Source: Patella vulgata
Lineage: Eukaryota > Mollusca > Gastropoda > Patellidae
DNA: 64,000 nt
Direction of reading: 5' to 3'
Assembly: GCF_932274485.2 (NCBI RefSeq)
Contig: NC_065882.2
Location: forward strand, 71,461,431-71,525,430
The notes under the pieces are model-generated. The model did no database searches. It was not told the DNA's origin and saw only the letters and a program-made list of their open reading frames with translations. This document shows, piece by piece, positions 10,701 through 49,245 of the stretch. The stretch's first letter is position 1; each line of letters opens with the position of its first letter. The translations under genes and the position numbers were made by a program.

Positions 10701-11697
10701 AAACTTTTTGCATTAATAATTTAATGTAGTTTTTGGAGTGGATACCCATGTTTGATCCATATGTACATGTACAGTAGTATACTATTACTACCCTTACCCT
10801 ACAAATTGAATAAGGTTCAAAGCCCACACTGACATGTAATACTGTGCATATGTACAATGTAACAGAACATAATTGTCACAAACCCAACTTAGATAGATAC
10901 GGGTGGCTACTGTTACTTAATAGGTAAGAGAGAGAGCGAAATGGGGTTTAACGTCCACTCGACACAAAGTAGGTCATTTCGGGACTAACATGTGGTTTAA
11001 TTTTATTTCAATAATTTGCTTGCGCGTAGGGGTCTTTTAGCAGTGGGAGGAAACCGGAGGACCCGGAGAAAACCCACGAGGTTGGACAGACGACCCTACT
11101 CCTTGTCACGTACAACTGGGGATTCGAAACCACGCCAGTTGACTCAATGACAGGCCGTATGATAACCATTCGGCCACACAACCCCCCACTTAATAGGTAA
11201 AGATTAATGTTTGTAACTTAATGTATGGAAGCAATTTCTGGTACATAATTATTGATTTAACAATATTTAGCAGTCAGTCACTACAGAGATTTCAATGTAA
11301 ATGTATGAAATTTGAGGTGTGTATTGAACATAATAATAATAATAATATTCATGATATTGTTCAAAACATTTTTTAAAGATATAAGTGATAATGTCTCTTT
11401 AACTTACCGGTAAGTCTGGAACTGTGAAATTTATTTACTACACTTTGACAGTAAATTGTTTAAAAAAAACAACAATAATGGTACATTTTAGTTCAAAGTT
11501 GTAAAAAAAGTTAAGTAAATAGAGTCTAGATAACTGAAATGGCAGAAAATGTAATTAACAAAAAAAGCACTGAACAAGAAACACGCGCGTTTACCTACCA
11601 TGACGGCTGTACAATAAAGACCAACAACAGAACTACTTGACACAGCAGTCAGCCGACCTACTGAATTCCACAAACTTTTATTCAGCCGTGTCAACAT
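1733..11697 (-). CDS. GPX4: GPX4-type phospholipid hydroperoxide glutathione peroxidase, selenoprotein (6 exons)
   Basis: Reduces lipid and phospholipid hydroperoxides with glutathione. Coding exons on the minus strand are 11697-11599, 5971-5871, 5279-5132, 3314-3166, 2180-2096 and 1771-1733. All junctions are GT-AG and keep frame, giving 206 residues including selenocysteine. The catalytic motif NVASKUGFTEKNY has TGA at 5240-5242 (Sec80). FPCNQF (Gln112) and KWNF (Trp170, Asn171) supply the rest of the known GPX tetrad. The segments [18 protein letters not shown] and [11 protein letters not shown] match vertebrate GPX4 closely. The subunit-interface loop of GPX1-3 is absent, as in monomeric GPX4. 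The chosen ATG has two in-frame stops just upstream (TGA, TAA). Residues 1-33 are basic and Ser-rich with no acidic residue, fitting a mitochondrial presequence (inference). The gene is divergent from POLR2E. Ordinary ORF calling would break it at the TGA. Confidence 0.95.
2096..2180 (-). CDS. GPX4: GPX4 exon 5 (Trp-Asn of the catalytic tetrad)
   Basis: 85 nt encoding (N)[18 protein letters not shown] and [14 protein letters not shown] carries the conserved Trp and Asn of the GPX active site. Acceptor TTTTTCAG, donor GTAAGT, phase 0 end. Confidence 0.95.
3166..3314 (-). CDS. GPX4: GPX4 exon 4
   Basis: 149 nt encoding [20 protein letters not shown], then [20 protein letters not shown] and KNEQKGFFG. 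This matches the thioredoxin-fold middle of GPX4. Acceptor TTTCAG, donor GTAAGT, ending in phase 2. Confidence 0.95.
3408..3756 (+). mobile_element. MITE, CAATCTG-TIR family, copy 1
   Basis: About 349 bp with inverted ends CAATCTGATTAAAATACAGA and TCTGTGTTTTAATCAGATTG. It lies in GPX4 intron 3 and is closely similar along its length to 41279-41611. No coding capacity; superfamily unknown. Confidence 0.8.
3925..4395. repeat. 42-bp tandem repeat (minisatellite)
   Basis: About six units of 42 bp built on ATAGCATCAGAGACTTACAT plus GTACTAGATACCGGTAATAC from 3960 to 4225. They are followed by a roughly 74-bp unit present twice (4236-4311, 4310-4385). As 42 is a multiple of three, both strands show repetitive ORFs that are not genes. 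In GPX4 intron 3. Confidence 0.85.
4768..5030 (-). mobile_element. SINE family A, near full length
   Basis: tRNA-derived SINE in reverse: (CT)n tail side at 4768, tRNA head near 5030 (A-box side CTAACCATTCAACTGC). Diverged, in GPX4 intron 3 in the antisense of the plus strand, that is sense to GPX4. Confidence 0.85.
5132..5279 (-). CDS. GPX4: GPX4 exon 3, catalytic exon with Sec TGA
   Basis: 148 nt encoding [13 protein letters not shown] then [20 protein letters not shown] and [16 protein letters not shown]. The TGA at 5240-5242 stands where the GPX family has selenocysteine or cysteine, and the frame is open on both sides. Acceptor TTTCAG, donor GTGAGG. Confidence 0.96.
5431..5587. mobile_element. 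Foldback MITE, GGGCC-TIR family, copy 1
   Basis: About 157 bp with long inverted arms (GGGGCCTGTTTCACAAAATT and AAGATTTCGAGAAACAGGGC); the arms are nearly half the element. In GPX4 intron 2. The GTTTCAC ends recall PIF/Harbinger TIRs (inference). Confidence 0.8.
5871..5971 (-). CDS. GPX4: GPX4 exon 2
   Basis: 101 nt encoding [18 protein letters not shown] and then [16 protein letters not shown]. This is the N-terminal beta-hairpin region of GPX4 (human: [21 protein letters not shown]). Acceptor TTTGCAG and donor AG/GTATTT; it ends in phase 2 within Arg67. Confidence 0.93.
6210..6340. repeat. 28-bp tandem repeat
   Basis: Four to five copies of a unit starting GGCCATTTTATAAGAAAGAC and ending ATAACTAA, in GPX4 intron 1. 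Confidence 0.85.
7191..7258 (-). other. Possible unassigned exon in GPX4 intron 1
   Basis: The minus strand reads [20 protein letters not shown] then HY between an AG acceptor (CTATTTAG) and a strong donor GTGAGT. The 68-nt length does not fit the GPX4 phase 0 junction, so it cannot simply be inserted. It may be chance or an alternative 5' exon. No family recognised. Confidence 0.2.
7304..7895 (-). mobile_element. Deleted mariner element, copy 1
   Basis: TIR-like ends CTGGCTGAAAAGTTCTAAG and CTTAGAACTTTTCAGCCAG. Inside, reading the minus strand, are remnants of a mariner transposase gene homologous to 60732-61552 (for example the segment matching GGCATCCAGGCATTGCAACA). Only about 590 bp of a 1.3-kb element remain, so it is internally deleted and immobile on its own. 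A poly-G run abuts its left end. In GPX4 intron 1. Confidence 0.8.
7896..9415. other. GPX4 intron 1 sequence without recognised features
   Basis: AT-rich, several TACATGTA-like words, no ORF of note. Some stretches may be decayed repeats. Confidence 0.5.
9416..10450 (+). mobile_element. FLYWCH/MULE-like DNA transposon relic
   Basis: Begins with five or so short direct repeats of GTCATAACGGCC (9430-9545). Around 9840-10085 the reading [12 protein letters not shown], preceded by paired Cys and aromatic residues, resembles the end of a FLYWCH zinc finger (C..C then HNHP). Further reading frames to about 10450 continue in fragments with several breaks. FLYWCH domains often accompany MULE-type transposases in invertebrates (known); assignment here is inference. 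Confidence 0.4.
10513..10638. repeat. Direct duplication of about 50 bp
   Basis: The segment from GTATTAAATTAATGTTTATG to TTATATTATCTATT occurs twice, separated by 20 bp, in GPX4 intron 1. Confidence 0.7.
10928..11187 (-). mobile_element. SINE family A, full length with TSD
   Basis: Flanked by perfect 13-bp duplications ACTTAATAGGTAA (10915-10927 and 11188-11200). The reverse of the element gives a tRNA-like head, V-like core and GACGTTAAACCCCATTTC end. Head partly deleted (ATGATAACCATTCGGCC). In GPX4 intron 1. Confidence 0.92.
11599..11697 (-). CDS. GPX4: GPX4 exon 1 (start codon and leader)
   Basis: 33 codons starting [16 protein letters not shown] and ending in ATG, followed by donor GTAGGT. 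Phase 0 joins directly to exon 2 (AASDNKIFW). A second donor (GTAAAC) lies 4 bp further but would break the frame. The leader has Arg, Lys and many Ser and no acidic residue, typical of a mitochondrial presequence. Confidence 0.85.
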
Positions 11698-12081
11698 AAT
11701 TCTAGTTTATCACGTCCTTCAAAATTAACATTGAAGGACATCAACGGCTACAGTCTGGATAAATGAATCTACAGTCGTCGATTTTTTTACTTGCCACAGT
11801 TTCCCATTTATGATTATGGGCGCGGAACTTACATAACTGTTTGAATTTGATAGGAATGAAAATTTTCGTCGTCAAGTATTTTTTCATGTCAAACAACGAA
11901 AGTAAAAAGAGATAATTTTAATTGGGCTGTTCGTGGAACATTTTAATACGTAACTATAGTTTGGAAAACGTCTGATAAACACTTCCGGTTTTGTTATTTA
12001 TTTTTAATTCACGTGTTTTATTTCCAGTTTTTGTGAAATAGAACTAGGCCTACTTGTCCAGGAAGAACAGGTTTTCAGAAG
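11698..12081. promoter_or_regulatory. 384-bp bidirectional promoter between GPX4 and POLR2E
   Basis: Separates the two divergent start codons and must hold both 5' UTRs and promoters. It contains ACTTCCGG (11981-11988, an ETS/GABP-type site common in bidirectional housekeeping promoters) and a perfect CACGTG E-box (12010-12015). A small inverted repeat, CCTTC..GAAGG, lies at 11716-11738. No clear TATA box is placed for either gene. Confidence 0.7.
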
Positions 12082-42073
<29,992 letters not shown>

Positions 42074-42404
42074 CGAAAGCATCATGGCTGGGGAGGAATT
42101 ATCATCACATACATCATCAATTATCATTCATTTATATCATAAATATTCAATAGTTCATTGACACTTATACAGCTGAAATTTAAATTTTCATTAAATTTGC
42201 ATTTTACTTGAGTTCATCATGGACAATTCAGAACAATTTGCTACTACACAGAACTGAATATACGGTAGATTATAATAATAAGTGACATTCAAGTCTGGAT
42301 ATAAGGCATCTGCCACAGGTTTTGTTTGTCAGACACAGATTATCACACAGTGTATATATTATAACATATACATTATGTAATAATCGTGCCTGACAATGTC
42401 TGTC

Positions 42405-42771
42405 GCAGGAGAAACCACGGTGGCTAAGTGAGTAAGAGGCTGGCTCGCTAGTCTGAATGTCTCGGGTTTGATCTCAGTGTTGGTCAAGAAAGTTAACAGG
42501 ATTTTCCGGCATGGTTTCACCCTTGTCAGTGGTGCAGGACGGAGGGCCTGACAAGAACAGCTGTCTAGTCATTCGGATGGGACAATAAACCAAGATCCTG
42601 TTTAAACATTGGCGTGCACGTAAAAGATCCCTTGGCAGTTGGAATTCAATAAAAGAGTAGACTGTCAGGGCAAAATTTCCTTCATAGCACACTGTATGGT
42701 GTATGCCCGTCTTCATTAGCCCAGTCGGAGCAGAACGGTAGGACGTTAAACCCCACTTCATTTCATTTCAT
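42405..42771 (+). mobile_element. SINE family B, full length with TSD
   Basis: Duplications AATGTCTGTC at 42395-42404 and 42772-42781. Head GAAACCACGGTGGCTAAGTG, B-box-like GGGTTTGATCTC, Deu-like core, end GGACGTTAAACCCCACTTC and (ATTTC)n. Probably in the POLR2E 3' UTR or just beyond. Confidence 0.93.
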
Positions 42772-42879
42772 AATGTCTGTCCAGACTTGTGTGATAATCT
42801 GTTCTGGACAAAGTCTGTGCCAGGTGCTTTATCTCAAGGCTTGGTTACATTGCTCGGTATTAAAATACAACTTTAGTTA

Positions 42880-42885
42880 AATAAA
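42880..42885 (+). terminator. Candidate POLR2E polyadenylation signal
   Basis: AATAAA about 800 nt after the stop and just past a family B SINE. No canonical signal lies closer. If used, the 3' UTR carries the SINE at 42405-42771. Confidence 0.25.
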
Positions 42886-43451
42886 GATTGTTTATTTTGT
42901 ATATTAAAAACATGAGTACGATTGTATTTTGTCCTCCCATGAGATAGGAATTATCATATTAAAAAAACAACAAATATTCATTGTAAATAAATACATGTAA
43001 AACCTATCAGCGCAGTTTTAAAAAGTTGGGATGAAATATCTAATTTGTAAAGAATAAGACAGCTGCTTGTCACCATTGTTGTAAATAGAAAAGTAAACAA
43101 TAAATAACTAATAAAAAAATATATTTGATTTATTCTTAGCTATATTAAGATGATAGGTGACACTTCAACAAACAACTTGTTTTGATCAGATACAGTTTGT
43201 GTAAAAATAATTTTAGAACATTTTCCTAACCCTAACCTGCAGCTTTGTTAAAAAAAGGAGGATAGTGGGTGTACTATTTTACCTCAACCCTAAATTCAGA
43301 TGACATATGTTGGGTGTGTGGATAGGGAACTAGGCTATCCCAGGTTTGAGAGAAATGGGATCCAGGTTTGAGAGAGAGAGAGAAATGGGGTTTAATATCT
43401 ATTTTTGGAGCGGGAACAGGTTCCTTACGCTTTGTAATCTTCTTCTTAAAG

Positions 43452-43639
43452 ATGACAAGGAGTAGGGTCACCTGTCCAACCTCGTGGGTTTTCTCTGGAT
43501 CCTCCGGTTTCCTCCCACTGCTAAAGACCCCTATGCGCAAGCGAATTATTGAAATAAAATTAAACCATATGTTAGTCCCGAAATGACCTAGTTTGTGTCG
43601 AGTGGACTTTAAACCCCATTTCTCCCTCTCCCTCTCTTC
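43452..43639 (+). mobile_element. SINE family A, 5'-truncated
   Basis: GATGACAAGGAGTAGGGTCA through GGACTTTAAACCCCATTTC and (CT)n. A separate reversed tail stub (GAGAGAAATGGGGTTTAA) lies at 43367-43400. Confidence 0.88.
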
Positions 43640-44912
43640 TTAAAGAAATGCCAAGACTCTAACAATTTGTACATGATCTACATGAAACATACTTGTTCTT
43701 TGGACACTGAATTGTGGATCTATTAATAGACTAATAACATCATGGATCATAATGGTTGGATACGCAAGGGTTATCGACTGAGACAGAGGTCAAGGTCGAC
43801 ACTGATTTACACACTGGATTCTTTGTTTGTGTAAGAAGTTGAATGAGTGAATGAATATGGACGGATACGAGAGGGATCCAACTTTACCACAGGCTCTTTA
43901 TCACCCAAAATTGTTTTACCAATTCTCTATCACAGGCATCGATATATTTTTATGCATGTCATATAATGTTGGTTACTCAGCAGATTGGGGAAGGTGTCAA
44001 TAACCTGAATATAGCCAGTTTGTACCTGTTTATTTCGGAAGCATACAAATCAGATAATTCCAATGTCAGCTTTTTGAAATACAATTTTAAGAAATTTGGA
44101 TTGGTATATAGATAAAAGTATTTTAAGCTTATTTGCTGATTTCAAGTTTTCGACGCTTTTTTATACGCCCATATGTCGTATATTGTCAGCGCCCCCGTCT
44201 GTCCGTCCGCCTGCCTGGTGTCCATGCTCTGGAGGCTAAACAATTAAGGTCATGAGACGAAGAATCCTGTTGATTTTCAATGATTTCTGATAAATACTTC
44301 TAGGTTTATGGCCCCTGATATTTAATGTTTTGTGTGCTAACCGTTAGTATAGGACAGAACTAAGCCAAACAAGTCTGACAATTACTTAATGGGTTGTTAT
44401 TCGTAATTAGATTTTAGTCTGTTGTAAAAGAAAAATATGCGACACCCCTTGTTTACTGCACGGGGACTTAGCTGTTGTGGGTGTATGTTTCGTTGCCTGG
44501 CAAAATATCTTTAAAATCCACAACAGGCCAATGGATAATGTAATATTTATTTGGTTGAAGAGGGTATGCGGCATTGACTGGAATATGTTTTACATTCACA
44601 ATACGTCAGCCACAGAATAAACTAACCATATACGGATGTGAACAAAATATGCGAAGGTATTTTAGTTAGAATAGACATCCCAAAGGAAAGATTAAAATTA
44701 TCTAAAAAAAAATGGCCAAAGAGAAATTTATCCAAGTTCGCTAGTTTTGTGCATTTGGTTCCTTATACTATTTAATGACATATTTAGAATGATACTATTT
44801 CACAATCTACATTGAAAAAATATTTATTTATTCGTTTTTAATCAACGTGCAGTGTTTCTTGTTATTTCTAATACAGTGCACGCATGAAAATATATTTCTT
44901 TTTTCCAGTGTA
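43640..44912. other. Intergenic, mostly unassigned
   Basis: Includes a dispersed-repeat fragment at 44165-44350 (GTCTGTCCGTCCGCCTGCC) like that at 38393-38600. No gene seen. Confidence 0.45.
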
Positions 44913-45440
44913 GGATAAAGCACAAAACTGAGGTTATGCTGGGGAAAGAAAGACTGAAGAAAATAACCTAAGATCAGGCCTTTTTTTTTTCTTCCCCAGC
45001 ATTATCTATGTTTACCTGTATGTAAAATGAGAATTTCCCCGAAATCCAGTAAGAAAAAATTATTTCATGTTTTCTTATAGGAAAAAAAACCTACCCTGGA
45101 AGAATAACCCGTTACAGGCTTAAAGAAAAACTTTCAGAAGAATAACCCCAAATTCCCTTGTATTTATCCAAACCCGGGCCCTTATTCACGAAAACTTAAA
45201 CTAAGATAAAATCGAAATTTTAAGAAATACTGCAATTCGATTGGCTGACCAGTAAAATCAATTTGCATATATCCAATGAAGTTGCAGTATTTCTTAAAAT
45301 TTCGGTGTAACTTAGTTTAAGTTTTCGTGAATAAGGGTCCCGTCCCTGACTTTCAGACCGCAAGTTATTTCGGGCACAGAATATACCTCAAAGATCAAAG
45401 AGGTTTACCGTTATAGGTTTATAAACTATATGAACGCCTA
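44913..45440 (+). repeat. Interspersed repeat D, copy 1, interrupted by a MITE
   Basis: Matches the reverse complement of 62835-63160: AGAAAAACTTTCAGAAGAAT, ATGTTTTCTTATAGG, CAAAGATCAAAGAGG. The MITE at 45176-45341 is absent from the other copy. Confidence 0.8.
45176..45341. mobile_element. Foldback MITE, GGGCCC-TIR family, copy 3
   Basis: 166 bp, ends GGGCCCTTATTCACGAAAAC and GTTTTCGTGAATAAGGGTCC; a relative of 5431-5587 and 18265-18420 (shared AACTAAGATAAAATC). Confidence 0.88.
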
Positions 45441-46172
45441 CTTTTCCTCAAATGATCACCTGTGCAAGTGCTAAAACAACACATTACAGGTTGATCAGTA
45501 ACTTGAACACCCGAGTCAGAACAAAGGGTCCAGTGTGTAATAGTTTGCTTGCTGGATCTTTAGAAGTAGTAGCAAAGTACATGTACCACAAATTTAGGCA
45601 TGTGACCATACAAACACGGGAAGCAAACCCATACCCATGACATACATACATTACAGGCCAAACTTGTTTGAAAACTCAACCCCAGGACCCACCTTCACAG
45701 GTTTTATCTCTGGGGTTGAGCGAGAAGAACTTTTGACATTCAAGCTTGGTTCTCCTGGGTCTGCATGGAATGCCGCCAACAGGGATGATTCGTAAGATGT
45801 GTCTGCTTTTTCTAATGGCACCTGATAGTGCAAGAATTCAAAGTAGGCAGAAACACACAGATATTAGGTATGGGATTGAGGGGGCTGAGGCTAAAGTTAT
45901 TTTTAGTCAATTATCACAGATAAAATCTAGTAGAAGGTTTACATGTCCAAATAGGGCTCCGTACACCTATGGAGACAAAAATGACATTCACCCAGCAAAG
46001 TTCACAGTCTCACATCGCAAATGTAACCAAGACAATACAATTGTTTTAACTTATGTTTTGACAAATGAGTTGGTTTTGGGAGTTGTTTATGTATATTGTT
46101 GTCACATGCGTCCATTAACAATTTTTTGTGAATGCTCTACATGTAACAGTTCTTAACAGAATTTGTAAAAAT
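45441..46172. other. Intergenic with a long unassigned ORF
   Basis: A plus-strand ORF at 45746-46156 (136 codons) has no recognisable domain, no convincing start context and a low-complexity end. I do not call it a gene. Confidence 0.4.
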
Positions 46173-46416
46173 AGGTGGGATCGTTTATTAGGGTACATGG
46201 AGGAGCCGCATTTGCTTATCTTTAATAATTTTTTTTCTAAACAATATTTATTCACAGAAACTGGATTGGAAAACAGGCAGAAGCCTATAGGTGGGATCGT
46301 TTATTAGGGTACATGGAGGAGCCGCATTTGCTTATTTTTTTTATTTTTTTTTAATTTTTTTTTCTAAACAATATTTATTCACAGAAACTGTATTGGAGAA
46401 AAGGCAGAAGCCTATA
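46173..46416. repeat. Tandem duplication, about 118-126 bp
   Basis: Two units beginning GGTGGGATCGTTTATTAGGG and ending GGCAGAAGCCTATA; the second is lengthened by T runs. Confidence 0.88.
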
Positions 46417-47039
46417 GACCCCCTCTCCATAAAAGTACAAACATAAATATATATTGAAAAGATGTAAAAAAACAAGTAGAGAATGATTAAATGTTAAGAT
46501 GGCTATATACACGACATGTACAAACCACTATCAAAAGATTGATGCCTTTAAATGTTGTAAACAGGATATAGATCAAATAGAATATTTAAATACTCCGTGG
46601 AATTCATCTTTGAGGCCTATATGAAGGATCCAAGGGTCCTCCATAATGACAGTATAAAAAATTCACTTACATATTCTATTCCCATGAAATGTGTAAATAT
46701 GAGATTTATTTTGGTTGGGGGTGATGTAGCTGATGCAATTGAATGTTACATTCGGGTTCACCAATTGATACCCCAGATTTTCAAAGTTTTCTTGTTACTG
46801 GAATTCTGAATTATCTCTACAGGATTTGACTTATATATCTTGTGATCATAACACAGGACCAAGTTCCGTCAAAATCTTTGGATGGTAAATTTGAACACAT
46901 GAACTATTTGTAAAAGGGAAACAGAACTAAGTCCAAAAAAGAAAATATCGAAATTCAGAATTGTGTTTTGACTCTTAAGCTGTCAATATGATAATGGACA
47001 GGACAAGATACATGATATAATCTTTTATGGCCATTGATC
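46417..47039. other. Intergenic, nothing recognised
   Basis: No gene or clear repeat; AT-rich. Confidence 0.4.
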
Positions 47040-47420
47040 TCAAAGCTAGTGTAGACGACTTTGCTAACTTGGGGTTCTGGGAAAGCTCCAGTCAATGTCA
47101 GTGTAGTCCGAATACTAGCTCCATAAACATTTATATCCCATTTAGGTAGGTATTTATATATTTTAATAAAAGTTTATTGTTTCTGAAATGGCTGATGATC
47201 TAGTTTAAATGTGATAAAACCACATTGTAGCTACATGGAGCATGACTTTGCTACTGGTTGAGACTGGGCAAGCTTGTTAGTGTAGTCAGATTAAATACTA
47301 TTAATAGTTTCATACCTAACTTTTATATGGGATATTGAATTTTAGTTCTAGTCTTTATATAATATAATAAATTTTTACTGTTTCTGAAAGGTATCTGGAA
47401 TGATCTAAATGTAATAAAAC
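47040..47420. repeat. Diverged tandem duplication, about 185 bp
   Basis: Two units sharing GACTTTGCTA, GTTAGTGTAGTC-like words, TTTCTGAAA and TAAATGTGATAAAAC/TAAATGTAATAAAAC. Confidence 0.6.
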
Positions 47421-48590
47421 GATTATGGGCAACACATATGTTCCCAATAATTGGGCCCGCCACTATTTAAGCCATCCCGGGAAAGATCACCCGCAAGAAT
47501 ATATTTCAACATGGATGCATATGTCAGTTGCATTTATCATGCAGGAATATTGGGCGTTTCAGGGTCATTAATTAATTACTTAATGAACATTGAAAATAAT
47601 GGCATTGTTTCCGTTTCCTTGCACCCAGGACTTATCCCATATCGAATCGGTGATATGGGGGGTTGCGATGAACAAAGCTTGAATATTTTATTTTACTGCT
47701 CTAATAACATCTAAAACGGTTATGAGCAGTGAGGCGGGAATATTCATTGCCTCGTGTCCAGTAATTAGTGCGATCATGAAGATCAAAAATAAAAATATTG
47801 CTTCTCTTTGGCTATAGTTTGTTATCCAATATAATGAATTGTTTGAGGTACTTGCACAAAGTTTTGTATTTATTTTGCTGATCCTTGACAGATAAGAAGA
47901 ACATTCTCGTCCGTCTTCTATTAATATTTGAAATGACTTTGGCTGATATGGGCACGGGAAAGTTTGATTGATGATTTTAGAGTCCAATTTCGTAATTACC
48001 AGTATGTTCCGCGGTCACTGGTCAGTTGAATTTAAAGTGAGTAAATTCTAAGCACAAACACGATTAAGGGTGCAGACGATGACTGACTTGTGCACGAGAC
48101 AATTGTTGGCCATCTAAATCATTGAAATTTGGGAACGTCTCGTGACAATTGACGAGTTTTTGGACTTGTGATCAATGGCGGTGAGAAATGGCTGTAGAAA
48201 TTGATATGGACAGTGATTTATCAAGTTAGCACCGACGTCAACATCTGACAATTATCCTCTCACGACATCTAACACGTCCTGTGTGATCATCCATGTTACC
48301 CGGCTCAGATTTTATAAATTCTTGGCGTTGTTACAGTCAACTGTCATGTTTCAGTTGAATGATGGGGGTGGTCAGTACGACATAGGGCCTTCAGCCTTCA
48401 GCTTAACAGTTTATTTGAAATAAAACATTCTCTTTCCTTAGAATTACACTAAATCAAAATATGAGCCCGAGTGAGTCGCGTGAACAATAGCGGAAATTTT
48501 AATTTACGGAGCTCAAACTTTCTTTCTGGCCTACAAATCAACCCCCGTTAATTTGGTTTGAAAAGACAAACAAGTCGCCTTCTTTGCTGA
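47421..48590. other. Intergenic, nothing recognised
   Basis: ORFs at 47451-47714 and 47688-47987 have no family resemblance. Confidence 0.4.
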
Positions 48591-48591
48591 A

Positions 48592-48664
48592 TCGCGGTGG
48601 CTCAGTGTATAAGACACTGGCTCACCAATTATCAGGTTCGGGGTTCGATCCCGTGTTGGGCGAC
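48592..48664 (+). mobile_element. Isolated tRNA-like SINE head
   Basis: A-box GTGGCTCAGTGTATAAG and a perfect B-box GGGTTCGATCCC, followed at once by a family B SINE with its own head. It lacks a clean acceptor stem, so it is a SINE monomer or pseudo-tRNA and not a tRNA gene. Confidence 0.6.
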
Positions 48665-48669
48665 AAAAG

Positions 48670-48982
48670 AGGACCACGCTGGCTAAGTGGGTAAGACGCT
48701 AGCTCACAAGCCTGGAGGTCGCGTTGGCCGAGAAAGTTCATCAGTGGTGCAGGACAGCTGTCTAGTCGTTCGGATGGGATGAAAACCAGAGGTCCCGTGT
48801 ACACATTGGCGTGCATGTAAAAGATCCATTGGCAGTTGGAATTCGATATAAGAGTAGGCCATAGTGCCGCTTCCCGAGCAAAATTTCCCTCATAGCACAC
48901 TGTATGGCACAAGCCCGTCTTTATTAGCCCAGTCAGGAGAGAAAATAGTAGGACGTTAAACCCCATTTCATTTCATTTCATT
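48670..48982 (+). mobile_element. SINE family B, nearly full length, B-box deleted
   Basis: CACGCTGGCTAAGTGGGTAA then GGAGGTCGCGTTGGCCGAGA (B-box lost), Deu-like core, GGACGTTAAACCCCATTTC and (ATTTC)n. Confidence 0.92.
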
Positions 48983-49245
48983 TTGACTGACAAAGATCCT
49001 CGACAGTTCCCAGCGTTATTTCCCGTTGCCAGTTGTGTCAGTAGCCCTATCGGAGCAGAACAGTTGCATAATGCAGTGAGTCTGGCAATGAAGTGTCTAG
49101 TCGTTCGGATGGGTCAAAAACGAAGGTCCCATGTTACATGTTGGGGTACATGTAAAGGAGCCCTTGCTATTTAAATTCGATGAAGGGTAGGCGGAATCGC
49201 CGCTGTCCAGGCCAAATGTCCCTCATACACTTCATTGACCTGGAT
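48983..49245 (+). mobile_element. SINE family B, diverged second copy
   Basis: CCAGTTGTGTCAGTAGCCC then GTCTAGTCGTTCGGATGGGT and GCCGCTGTCCAGGCCAAATG; degraded, in tandem after the preceding copy. Confidence 0.75.

Noticed and set aside
45746-46156. 136-codon ORF as a gene
   Set aside because: No recognisable domain, poor start context, flanked by tandem duplications and repeats.
48592-48664. Genuine tRNA gene
   Set aside because: A- and B-boxes are present, but no matched acceptor stem or terminator and it abuts a SINE.
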